From: JOPF136 sp963773835
Lineage (GTDB): Bacteria; Acidobacteriota; Terriglobia; Acidiferrales; UBA7541
Assembly: GCA_963773835.1 (NCBI GenBank)
Contig: CAVZCQ010000004.1
Span: 496,001-560,000, forward strand
DNA: 64,000 nucleotides
Direction: 5' to 3'
Shown here: positions 7,828-15,460 of the stretch, in pieces
Layout of the letters: every line of letters begins with the position of its first letter
Numbering within the stretch: the stretch's first letter is position 1
Notes under the pieces: model-generated
What the model saw: the letters and a program-made list of their open reading frames with translations, nothing else
Told to the model about the DNA's origin: nothing
Databases searched by the model: none
Position numbers and translations under genes: made by a program

Positions 7828-9000
7828 CTACGGGGCCAGTGCCTTCTTCCACGCTTCGAGATATTTGTAGCCGGAGCCGGTGTTGAAGAGGACGACGCGG
7901 TCGGCCGGCTGGAGCCAGCCCTGGGCTGCCAGCTTCCTCGCTGCAACGACAGTAGCGGCACCTTCGGGTGCGGCGAAAATGCCTTCACGAGAGGCTAGTT
8001 CCCTTCCCGCGGCGAACATCTCATCGTCCGAGGCGGCGATGACTGTGCCACGAGTGCGGCGGATGGCGGTGAGGATCTCGACGTCGGCGAAGGGTTTGGG
8101 GACGCGCAGGCCGGAAGCTGCGGTATGGGCGTTGGGGAACATTTCCACGGTGTCGCGGCCGGCGTGCCAGGCGGCGAGAAGCGGGGCGCAGCCTTCCGCT
8201 TGCACCGCGACCATGCGGGGGCGCTCGGCGCCAATCCAGCCCATCGCTTCCATTTCGTCGAAAGCTTTGACCATGCCGATGAGGCCGACGCCGCCGCCTG
8301 CGGGGTAGATGATGACGTCCGGCAACCGGCCATCGAACTGCTCCCACAGTTCGTAGCCCATCGTTTTTTTGCCTTCGACGCGGTAAGGCTCTTTGGTGGT
8401 GGAGACGTCGAACCAGCCTTCACGCGGGGCATGCTCGGCCACATAGCGGCCGCAGTCGGAAATGAGGCCGTCGAGTTGGCGGACATCGGCGCCGGAGGCG
8501 CGGCATTCGAGCACGTTGGCCTGGGGCGTGTCCCTGGGCATTACGATGACGGCTCTAAGGCCGGCGCGAGCGGCATAGGCGGCCAGCGCACCTCCGGCAT
8601 TGCCCGCTGTGGGTATGGCGAGCGTGGTGGCCCCCAGAGCCCGTGCGCACGTGACTGCGGCGGAGAGGCCGCGAGCTTTGAACGAGCCGGTTGGGTTCAG
8701 TCCTTCGTCCTTTACGAAGAGTTGCGACAATCCGAGCTGTGCGCCGAGGCGCGTGCAGTGGACCAGCGGGGTCATGCCTTCGCCGAGGGAGACGCGCTCG
8801 CCGGGCGGAAGCACTTCTTCGTATCGCCACATCGTGGGCGGGCGGGTGGCGAGGGACTGGCGCGTGAGTGTGCGAGCGGCACGCGGCAGGTCATAGCGAG
8901 CGAAGAGCGTGCGCCCGCAGTCGCACAGATTGCGCAGCGCGGTGTGCGGATATGTTTTTCCGCAGCGGCTGCATTCCAGATGCGTGAGGGTCGAATCCAT
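7828..9000 (-). CDS. thrC: Threonine synthase
   Basis: A 390-residue PLP enzyme that converts O-phosphohomoserine to threonine. The N-terminus carries a rubredoxin-like zinc ribbon (CSRCGKTY near residue 10 and CDCG near 27), typical of the larger bacterial class. The PLP lysine lies in NPTGSFKARG (about residue 105), the phosphate-binding loop is the GGGVGLIG stretch, and the C-terminal FNTGSGYKYLE is characteristic. It is convergent with the barrel-like gene, with 14 bases between stops. No other threonine-pathway gene adjoins it. A second, truncated copy of its 3' end lies at 794-885. Confidence 0.93.
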   Translation of the reverse strand: MDSTLTHLECSRCGKTYPHTALRNLCDCGRTLFARYDLPRAARTLTRQSLATRPPTMWRYEEVLPPGERVSLGEGMTPLVHCTRLGAQLGLSQLFVKDEGLNPTGSFKARGLSAAVTCARALGATTLAIPTAGNAGGALAAYAARAGLRAVIVMPRDTPQANVLECRASGADVRQLDGLISDCGRYVAEHAPREGWFDVSTTKEPYRVEGKKTMGYELWEQFDGRLPDVIIYPAGGGVGLIGMVKAFDEMEAMGWIGAERPRMVAVQAEGCAPLLAAWHAGRDTVEMFPNAHTAASGLRVPKPFADVEILTAIRRTRGTVIAASDDEMFAAGRELASREGIFAAPEGAATVVAARKLAAQGWLQPADRVVLFNTGSGYKYLEAWKKALAP

Positions 9001-9106
9001 CTGGGTTGAGCCTAGCGAACGTCGCTGACTGGTTCAATGGAAAACAGGAGGTCCGCGACGCCATGCTCCCTGGTCGCGAGAACGCCGGATGGCCTATATT
9101 TGTGCG

Positions 9107-10120
9107 ATGAGACGAATTGCGAGAGTTCCGTTGCGGCACAGAGCTCGGTGTTTCATCCGCCCGGCTCTCATTGCGCTCTTCGCGGGGTTCGGGGTGATTG
9201 TTGCGGCGGGCAGGACGCAACCGCTCTCCCCGCTGCAGAAGCAGGATGCCGCCGGCCATCCGGTGTTTCAGGTCACTCTGCTGGGAACGGGCAATCCACG
9301 GCCGGTGATGACGCGGTTCGGGCCGAGCACCCTGGTCGAAGCCGGCGGCAGGAAGTTCGTGTTCGATTGCGGACGCGGCGTTACGCAGCGCCTGTATCAA
9401 CTGGGAATTCCGTTCCAGGAGGTGGATGCGTTGTTCCTCACGCATCTGCATTCCGACCACATGGTGGGGATTCCGGACCTGTGGCTGACCGGATGGGTGA
9501 TGGGGCGCAAAGTTGCCCTGCGAGTGTGGGGACCAACAGGGACCACCGAGATGATGACCCGCTTGCAGCAGGCGTATGCCTTTGACGATCACATACGGCG
9601 CGACATGGATGAACAATTGCCGGCGGAGGGCGCTGTGATCGAGTCGCGCGAGATCGAAGAGGGCGTGGTGTACGACCGGGACGGCGTGAAGGTGACTGCG
9701 TTCGCGGTGGACCACGGTGTGGTGAAACCCGCGTTCGGATATCGCGTGGATTTTGCGGGCCGCTCCGTGGTGCTGTCCGGCGACACGCGATTTTCAGAGA
9801 ACCTGATCCGCTACGCGCAGGGCACCGACGTGTTGATCCACGAGGTGTTGGATCTGGAGGCCTACCGCGCGGCAGACAAAACCTACACGCCGGAGCAGGT
9901 GCAGAAGGTGATCGCGCACCACACGCCGGCGGAGGAGGCTGGCCTGGTGTTTTCGCGCGTGAGACCGAGGCTGGCCGTGTTCTCGCATATCGTTCCTCCC
10001 AACGCCCCCAACGTCATCGCCGCGGCCCGGAAGCACTACTCCGGCCCACTCGAGCTGGGCGAAGACCTGATGAGCATAGACATTGGCGAGCGCTTCGTGG
10101 TTCATCGCCCGGCGCAGTAG
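9107..10120 (+). CDS. Exported MBL-fold hydrolase (ribonuclease Z / arylsulfatase-like)
   Basis: A 337-residue metallo-beta-lactamase-fold protein. Metal ligands are visible in LTHLHSDHMVGIPDL, HxHxDH, about residue 114, with further His and Asp in AVDHGVVKPAFGYR and SGDTRFSENL. The overall pattern is that of the RNase Z/AtsA branch, but an N-terminal hydrophobic segment (FIRPALIALFAGFGVIVAAG) predicts export, which argues against tRNA processing and for a periplasmic hydrolase. ATG 9107 is preferred to the in-frame ATG at 9089. The HAD phosphatase gene starts eight bases downstream, so the two are probably cotranscribed. The substrate is unknown. Confidence 0.8.
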   Translation: MRRIARVPLRHRARCFIRPALIALFAGFGVIVAAGRTQPLSPLQKQDAAGHPVFQVTLLGTGNPRPVMTRFGPSTLVEAGGRKFVFDCGRGVTQRLYQLGIPFQEVDALFLTHLHSDHMVGIPDLWLTGWVMGRKVALRVWGPTGTTEMMTRLQQAYAFDDHIRRDMDEQLPAEGAVIESREIEEGVVYDRDGVKVTAFAVDHGVVKPAFGYRVDFAGRSVVLSGDTRFSENLIRYAQGTDVLIHEVLDLEAYRAADKTYTPEQVQKVIAHHTPAEEAGLVFSRVRPRLAVFSHIVPPNAPNVIAAARKHYSGPLELGEDLMSIDIGERFVVHRPAQ

Positions 10121-10128
10121 AATGGGTC

Positions 10129-10974
10129 GTGCCGATTCGCCTGATTGCTATCGATATCGACGGGACGCTTCTGGACAGTGCGGGGCAGGTGCCGGAGGCG
10201 AACCAGCGGGCCATCGCGGCGGCAGTGGAGCGCGGGATGGAAGTGGCGCTGGTGACCGGGCGGCGGTACACGTTTGCGCTGCCGGTGGCGGAGCGCATTT
10301 CCGCCCCGCTGACCATGATCGTGAACAATGGCGCGCTGGTGCGCTCAAAGCAGGGGGAAACGTTCGAGCGGCGGCTGCTTTGCCGGGAGAGCGCTCGGCG
10401 GGTGCTGCAGGCCACGGCGGACTTCCGCAGGGGAACGCTTGTGCTTTTCGACCGGCCGAAAGAAAACCAGATTCTCTACGAATCGCTGGACTGGGCCAAC
10501 CCTTCGCGATCGGATTACTGGCGGCGCAACCGCGAGTACCTGACGCAAATCGCGCCACTGGAGGCAGGCCTTACGGAAGACCCCATCCAGGTGATGTACA
10601 CGGGCGGCGTAGCGGAGATGCGGCGGCTGGCGAAACGTCTGGCCGGACTGGAGTTCGCCAACGAATATGCAGTGCAAATCACGGAATACGAGATCAAAAA
10701 CTTTACGCTGCTCGATGTGCTGCCTCCCGGCGTGTCGAAAGGGGCGGCGCTGCGAGGGTGGGCAGCGCGCCGGGGCTATTCCGCGGGAGAGGTGATGGCG
10801 ATCGGAGACAACTTCAACGACCGCGAGATGCTGAGCTTTGCCGGGGTTCCCGTGGTGATGGGTAACAGCGTGGCGGAGTTGCTGGCAGACGGGTGGCACT
10901 TGACCGGGACGAATGACGAGGGTGGAGTGGCGCAGGCCATCGAGCGGTTTGCGCTTGCTAGAGATCAGAGGTGA
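10129..10974 (+). CDS. HAD-superfamily phosphatase, Cof subfamily
   Basis: A 281-residue cytoplasmic hydrolase starting at GTG. Motif I is AIDIDGTLLDS (nucleophile D10 or so), motif II lies in VALVTGRRY, and the C-terminal motifs III/IV are in KGAALRGW and MAIGDNFNDREML. The cap is the IIB (Cof) type by size and position. Such enzymes dephosphorylate sugar phosphates or FMN-type substrates; specificity cannot be told. It follows the MBL hydrolase by eight bases. The end is at 10972-10974, after which 58 bases separate it from the convergent secretion operon. Confidence 0.88.
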   Translation: MPIRLIAIDIDGTLLDSAGQVPEANQRAIAAAVERGMEVALVTGRRYTFALPVAERISAPLTMIVNNGALVRSKQGETFERRLLCRESARRVLQATADFRRGTLVLFDRPKENQILYESLDWANPSRSDYWRRNREYLTQIAPLEAGLTEDPIQVMYTGGVAEMRRLAKRLAGLEFANEYAVQITEYEIKNFTLLDVLPPGVSKGAALRGWAARRGYSAGEVMAIGDNFNDREMLSFAGVPVVMGNSVAELLADGWHLTGTNDEGGVAQAIERFALARDQR

Positions 10975-11032
10975 GGATCCAGGAGACCTGACCCTTTTGG
11001 GGGGCGCCGGGGGGCGTACCCGCGGCGCACGA

Positions 11033-12013
11033 TTACTGCGGAGGATTGTTTGGGTTGGTTCCAATGGGTGGCGTGCCGATAGGCGGCGTTCCGATGGGTA
11101 GCTGACCCCCCACGGGAGCAGGCACCAGCCCTCCGGCAGCGGCCGCATCCTCCGCCGGATCCCAGATAAATTCCCATTCACGGTATTTTCCGTAGCCTTT
11201 GTAGAACCGGATGGACTTGCGATCCACTTTGCTGGCGACGCCCACCAGTTGCCCGCCAAAAACCGTGCTGTCTGTGGTGGAAGCGTTCGGGATGGCCTGA
11301 TTCGGAGCCACGGGCGCGGGGGGAAGCGGCGCTTCAGTGCTGTCGTCCGGATTCACGGGAGCGGCGTTGGCGCTGGTGGGTTGCGCAGGAGGCTGGCCCT
11401 GAGCCGTCGGTGGAGGCGGCTGGGCAGTTCCGGATTGTCCCGGCCCGCTTTGGCCGATCGCCGGTGGATTCGATCCAAAGAATCCGCCCAGGCCGGCGCC
11501 TGGCGGATTGCCCAGTCCCCCCGGCACCCCGGCTTGAAGAGGAATCACGCCCAACGGCATTTTCCGGGTAATGCTGCCGATGAGCTGGCCGCCGGGACCA
11601 ACGTAAATGTAGCGCCAGGTCCCGTCGGTTTCGCTCATGGGGTCTTTGTATTCCTTGCGCAGAAAGTGGAGGTTGCCGGGATTCTTGGAGAAATCCTCGA
11701 CGGTGCGGGGAAAATGGCCGTACTTGCGGTAGTACAGGCGAATGGCGCGAACGTATTGGTCGCCGCGCCAGACGAGTTCGGCTTCCTTCTGCCGGCGGCC
11801 TTCAACCAGCACGCGGGGGAGAGCGGCAAGGGCGGCAATCAGCATGGCCGCGGCCATGAAGATTACGAGCAGCAGGACCGATCCCGCGTCGCGGCGCCGG
11901 CGGGCCCGGCGAACCCGGAACGCACCTGCGGCACAGACCGGACCGGTAGCGCGGTAGAGCAAAGACCCATAGGGCTCGGGTGAAGATTGCGCGAATTGGC
12001 TTCCGGGGCTCAT
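11033..12013 (-). CDS. Pseudopilin-like protein with proline-rich tail
   Basis: A 326-residue protein. A basic stretch (RRARRRRDAG) precedes one hydrophobic helix (SVLLLVIFMAAAMLIAALAA), followed by an amphipathic region (EAELVWRGDQYVRAIRLYYR, KYGHFPRTVEDF) that strongly resembles GspG-type pseudopilins. The rest is Pro/Gly/Asn-rich. The canonical Glu at position 5 of the mature pilin is absent, so it may be a divergent minor pseudopilin or a non-processed anchor. It is the last gene of the gspF-to-here operon and overlaps the upstream stop by ATGA. No terminator is evident after it. Confidence 0.65.
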   Translation of the reverse strand: MSPGSQFAQSSPEPYGSLLYRATGPVCAAGAFRVRRARRRRDAGSVLLLVIFMAAAMLIAALAALPRVLVEGRRQKEAELVWRGDQYVRAIRLYYRKYGHFPRTVEDFSKNPGNLHFLRKEYKDPMSETDGTWRYIYVGPGGQLIGSITRKMPLGVIPLQAGVPGGLGNPPGAGLGGFFGSNPPAIGQSGPGQSGTAQPPPPTAQGQPPAQPTSANAAPVNPDDSTEAPLPPAPVAPNQAIPNASTTDSTVFGGQLVGVASKVDRKSIRFYKGYGKYREWEFIWDPAEDAAAAGGLVPAPVGGQLPIGTPPIGTPPIGTNPNNPPQ

Positions 12014-12558
12014 CCCTGCGGCGACTCCCCCGAGGCGCCTCCCGGCGGACCTTCCATATTCAGCCGGGCCCGGCGGTTGGAGCTCATCTCTTCCACCTCA
12101 GCCCAGGTGTTTCCGAGGGTGAGCACACGGAACTTGCCTAGCACCGTTTCGCCTTCGCCGGCGATGAAAACGTCCTCGCCATTGGTGAAAAATCCGCGGC
12201 GCTTTTTGGTGATGGCGTCCGCCGAAAATCCATAATACTTGAAGGGGACGACGAGCGCAGGTTCGGGCGGAGGCGCCGGGGGCCCGATCGGCCTGTGCTC
12301 TTCCACGGTCTTGGGATGGGGCGGAGGAGGCAGTTGGGCGGTAAAAATATCCCTTCCGGTGGGGTGATATTCGAGCTTGCGCAGACGCTCGATGCGGTCC
12401 AGGTGCAGCGCGGGGTTCTCGATGGCGATGGACTGATAAGATGCGTCGGTGTTCGCGGCGACAGCGGCCCGAGATTCGCCCTTGAAGTTGTAGTAGGCCA
12501 CCAGGCCGAGCACGGCGCCCAGCACGATCAGGATTAAAACTTTTGTCCGCTCCGCCAT
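12010..12558 (-). CDS. PilP/GspC-like inner-membrane protein
   Basis: A 182-residue protein with one N-terminal membrane segment (KVLILIVLGAVLGLVAYYNF), a charged linker, a Pro-rich spacer (about 90-115) and a C-terminal beta domain (PFKYYGFSADAITKKRRGFF, TNGEDVFIAGEGETV). This layout and the position directly after pilO match PilP or GspC, whose HR domain contacts the secretin. There is no lipobox, unlike most PilP. It ends in ATGA overlap with the pseudopilin-like gene and starts 10 bases after pilO. Confidence 0.65.
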   Translation of the reverse strand: MAERTKVLILIVLGAVLGLVAYYNFKGESRAAVAANTDASYQSIAIENPALHLDRIERLRKLEYHPTGRDIFTAQLPPPPHPKTVEEHRPIGPPAPPPEPALVVPFKYYGFSADAITKKRRGFFTNGEDVFIAGEGETVLGKFRVLTLGNTWAEVEEMSSNRRARLNMEGPPGGASGESPQG

Positions 12559-12568
12559 AGTAGCGCCA

Positions 12569-13114
12569 TCAGCTCCGGAAATAGGTGCGCATGAACAAAT
12601 TCAGGTGTCCGCCGCGGTCGCGGCCGGAATTGAGCGACATGGAATCGATGAGGTAGAGGTTTTTCGAGCGCTCGAGGCCGTTGATGAATTTGACCAGCGC
12701 GGAATAGTCGCCCTCGACGAAGGCGTTCACCTCGACCTCGATGATGCCCTTCTGATCCGAGGGCTTCTGCTTGAAGCCGACCCCGCCGGGAGGCAGGCCG
12801 GCATCGGCGGTGATTTTGCCGAGATCGGCCACAATGGCGGAATAACCCGTTGCGGCGGGGAGCAGCGTGTCGTCCAGAAAGGTGTCGCAATCCCTTCTCA
12901 CGTCCGGCAGTTGTTCGCGGATGGCCTGGGCGCGGCGCACATCAGCGACCATGCGGCGGTCGTCGTCCTGGAGCCGCTCGATATAGTTCCGGGCGGTTTC
13001 GGGATGGGCCGACTCGTAGTGCCAGACCACGACAGCCAGGGCCGCGTCCGCGAGCACGAGCCCGGCTACGATGCGGAGGACCCAGCGCTTGACGGTTTCG
13101 ACCGGGCGCTTCAC
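12569..13114 (-). CDS. pilO: PilO-like alignment-complex protein
   Basis: A 181-residue protein with one membrane segment (VLRIVAGLVLADAALAVVVW), a periplasmic coiled coil (residues 40-75) and a ferredoxin-like C-terminal domain (about 85-181, with IIEVEVNAFVEGDYSALVKF and LYLIDSMSLNSG), the PilO/GspM pattern. The start chosen is GTG at 13114: it overlaps the stop of the preceding gene as GTGA, whereas upstream starts would run deep into that gene. PilO pairs with PilN to form the inner-membrane platform linking the motor to the secretin. Confidence 0.8.
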   Translation of the reverse strand: MKRPVETVKRWVLRIVAGLVLADAALAVVVWHYESAHPETARNYIERLQDDDRRMVADVRRAQAIREQLPDVRRDCDTFLDDTLLPAATGYSAIVADLGKITADAGLPPGGVGFKQKPSDQKGIIEVEVNAFVEGDYSALVKFINGLERSKNLYLIDSMSLNSGRDRGGHLNLFMRTYFRS

Positions 13115-14433
13115 TGCGGGCTCTCCATAGGCAGGTTGTAGAGGAAGAGAAAGCGCAGCTCGACGTAGGGGCCGCTGAATGCGGAGGGGAGAGGCGGGAA
13201 GGGACTGGCCCCGCGGATCGAGCCGAGGGCGGCGCTGTCCAGGGGATCTTTTCCGGAGGTCAGGCGCAGGAGGGGGTCGGGGCGCACGACGGTGCCGTCG
13301 CGCATGATTTTGAAGTCGATGACCACGCGACCACGATCGCCCATGCGGGCTGATTCGGGCATGGCGGAATACCACTCGCGTCTCACGCGGTCTACAACCC
13401 CATTGAGATAGGGGCTGAAATCGACCCCCTGGTCAGGCGTGAGCATCTGGATGGCGCCGCCCAGATAGCCGTCGCCCGCGCCTCCGCCACGTCCCGTAGG
13501 GCCGCCCGTCCCGCCGCGCGGTATGGCGCCGCTAAACGTCGCGCGCGAGTTCCCACCGCGGTTCAACGCACCGCGGAAGGATTCCTCCAGTGCGCGCCCA
13601 GGGGAAATAGACGGCAGCTTGAAGGCGGGAGTGGGGGCATCGGGCACAGGCTGCGGCGTTGCGATGCCCCGGACAGACTGAGACAGCGGTACCGCCAAAG
13701 GATCCAGTCGTCGGGAAGAGGCTCCTCGAACGGGAGTCGGCAATTCCGCTCGCGCTGGTTGCAGGTCGCGAGCCGGCCTGCGAGCCGACTGTTCCGGGTC
13801 TTTGGGGTATGGGCCGGCGCGATAGTCCGCGGTGAGGTCCAGCTCAGCGACGTTTGCGTCTTCCCCTTTGGCCGGGCGCGTCTCCGAAACCAGCTCGAGG
13901 GCGGAAAATTCCGGCGCATCCTCGAGGGCTTTGAGAAAATCGAGCTTGCTCTTGTCGCTAAGGGCGCCCACGTGCATTCTCACTTTCACACGGTCGCCGG
14001 AGAGCGAGGGAGAGATGGAGAGAATGCGGACTCCTCCGGGGAGGCGATGCTCCAGGTCCAGGAAAAACTGCGTCCACGGAAAGCTGCGCTCATCGATGAT
14101 GCTGTTCAGGAAGGCGGCCCGCTGGGTGACCAGACGGGTGGAGGGATCGGAGAAGAATTGCTCGAGCCCAGCCCGCTGCGCGCGCAAATCCGCCATGTCG
14201 GTTTCGAGCCGCTGGACTTCAATCCGTCGCTCGCGGGTAGAGGCGCGGTCGCCGACCACCTTGAAGCACAGCACGACGCCGAGAACAATCGCCGGCAGGC
14301 CGATGGCCAACGTGGCGGCGAAGAACCGGCGGTGGTTCTCCAATGGCGAGCTGGCCAGATTCAGGCGCGTGCGAATGGCGATTTCCCTCCCTGCGGATTC
14401 TATGGCCGCGGCAAAACCGCGCGCCAGGAGCAC
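13111..14433 (-). CDS. PilN-like protein fused to a TonB/TolA C-terminal domain
   Basis: A 440-residue single open frame. Residues 20-205 are PilN-like: the RTRLNLASSP peptide that in PilN docks into PilM, a membrane helix (about 40-60), a coiled coil and a ferredoxin-like domain (LPGGVRILSISPSLSGDRVK). Residues 210-335 are a Pro/Arg/Gly-rich linker. Residues 340-437 match the TonB_C/TolA fold (DFSPYLNGVVDRVRREWYSA, GRVVIDFKIMRDGTVV, the FPPLP then YVELRFLFLYNLP end). Such a domain is not part of standard PilN. The GTG start is uncertain; 37 bases separate it from pilM. Confidence 0.8.
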   Translation of the reverse strand: MLLARGFAAAIESAGREIAIRTRLNLASSPLENHRRFFAATLAIGLPAIVLGVVLCFKVVGDRASTRERRIEVQRLETDMADLRAQRAGLEQFFSDPSTRLVTQRAAFLNSIIDERSFPWTQFFLDLEHRLPGGVRILSISPSLSGDRVKVRMHVGALSDKSKLDFLKALEDAPEFSALELVSETRPAKGEDANVAELDLTADYRAGPYPKDPEQSARRPARDLQPARAELPTPVRGASSRRLDPLAVPLSQSVRGIATPQPVPDAPTPAFKLPSISPGRALEESFRGALNRGGNSRATFSGAIPRGGTGGPTGRGGGAGDGYLGGAIQMLTPDQGVDFSPYLNGVVDRVRREWYSAMPESARMGDRGRVVIDFKIMRDGTVVRPDPLLRLTSGKDPLDSAALGSIRGASPFPPLPSAFSGPYVELRFLFLYNLPMESPQ

Positions 14434-14470
14434 AGCCCTTCGTGCCTCAGGGCACGCAGGATTGGCCGGG

Positions 14471-15460
14471 CTACCGGGCGTGCAGCATCCAGCCTACGGC
14501 AGCTTCCATGACGCGGTCCACCTGCGCGCGCTCCTCGCCCGCCAGACGTCCTTCCAGCGCGGCAGAAGCGATCACGGGCAGCACCCGGCAGTGCAGCTCG
14601 GCCTCGAGCGGGCCGCGAAATTCCTCGGTGCGCATGGCGAGGCCGGCCAACCGAACCTCGGCAACGGAATCGCCCCAGGTGTCTTGATAGTAGGCGAGCG
14701 CAGGATACACCTCGTCCAACAGATTCTGCGGCACGAGGTTCTCCGCCGCAGCGTGCAGCGCAGTACAGCGGTAGACGGCCAGGGCGCCGGAGCGAACGAT
14801 GGCGGTGGTGAGCGTATTTCCAGCCAGCCGGGCCAGCAGCGAGGGGCGCGCGTCGTCCACCAGCGGGAGCGCCGCGAGCGTGGAGCTGAGCACAATGCCC
14901 ACGCGCTTTTGCCGCGCCTCCAGGAGCTCTTCGTATTGCCGAATGATCTTCTGGCGGGCGATCGCGGCAAGCACGTGAATGGAGCCCGCGGGGGCGGAGG
15001 GAGGTCCCGCCGGCTGCAGGGAATAGGAAACGCTGGCCTCCTCCGTCTCGAACGGGACGCTTTTGCGCAGCCGGAAGCGGAGCAGGGGCACGGCCTCCGC
15101 GGCGCGCTTGGGAAACGATTCGAACTGGAGGAGAAACACGCGGACGACCTCATCCGGAATGATGAGGGCGAACTCGTGGCCATGGCCGTTGACGCGGGCG
15201 AGCGCGCGTTCCAGCGCGCTGCCCACGGCGGCGGGGTCGGTGACGTTCAATTCCATCGGTGAAGGGGCGATGGCCCCGGGCGGTAGAGGCTCAAAGGCGT
15301 GGCTTTCCAGCGCGCGGCCGCCCACGCGTGCGGCCGCCACTCCAGCGGCGCTCACCTCGCAAACCAGATGAGGATGCGGAGGCTCTCCCAGCCAGCGGGC
15401 CATACGGCCGAAGAGGCCCGGGGAGGACGAAGCAGGAGCGAGGGATTGCCGGCTAGTCAA
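14471..15460 (-). CDS. pilM: PilM-like actin-fold protein
   Basis: A 329-residue protein of the PilM/GspL actin-like fold, the cytoplasmic ring that binds the PilN N-terminal peptide. Recognisable segments are EFALIIPDEVVRVFLLQFES, then FPKRAAEAVPLLRFRLRKSV, PFETEEASVSYSLQ, and LLDEVYPALAYYQDTWG. The start is an unusual TTG overlapping the gspE stop by eight bases; AAGGTG eight bases upstream, inside the gspE end, supports it. The nucleotide-binding loops look degenerate. It is followed by the pilN-TonB gene. Confidence 0.78.
   Translation of the reverse strand: MTSRQSLAPASSSPGLFGRMARWLGEPPHPHLVCEVSAAGVAAARVGGRALESHAFEPLPPGAIAPSPMELNVTDPAAVGSALERALARVNGHGHEFALIIPDEVVRVFLLQFESFPKRAAEAVPLLRFRLRKSVPFETEEASVSYSLQPAGPPSAPAGSIHVLAAIARQKIIRQYEELLEARQKRVGIVLSSTLAALPLVDDARPSLLARLAGNTLTTAIVRSGALAVYRCTALHAAAENLVPQNLLDEVYPALAYYQDTWGDSVAEVRLAGLAMRTEEFRGPLEAELHCRVLPVIASAALEGRLAGEERAQVDRVMEAAVGWMLHAR

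Noticed and set aside
10975..11032. Possible terminator in the gap between the HAD gene and the secretion operon
   Set aside because: The gap is G/C-rich but I could not form a stable stem with a T tract on either strand.
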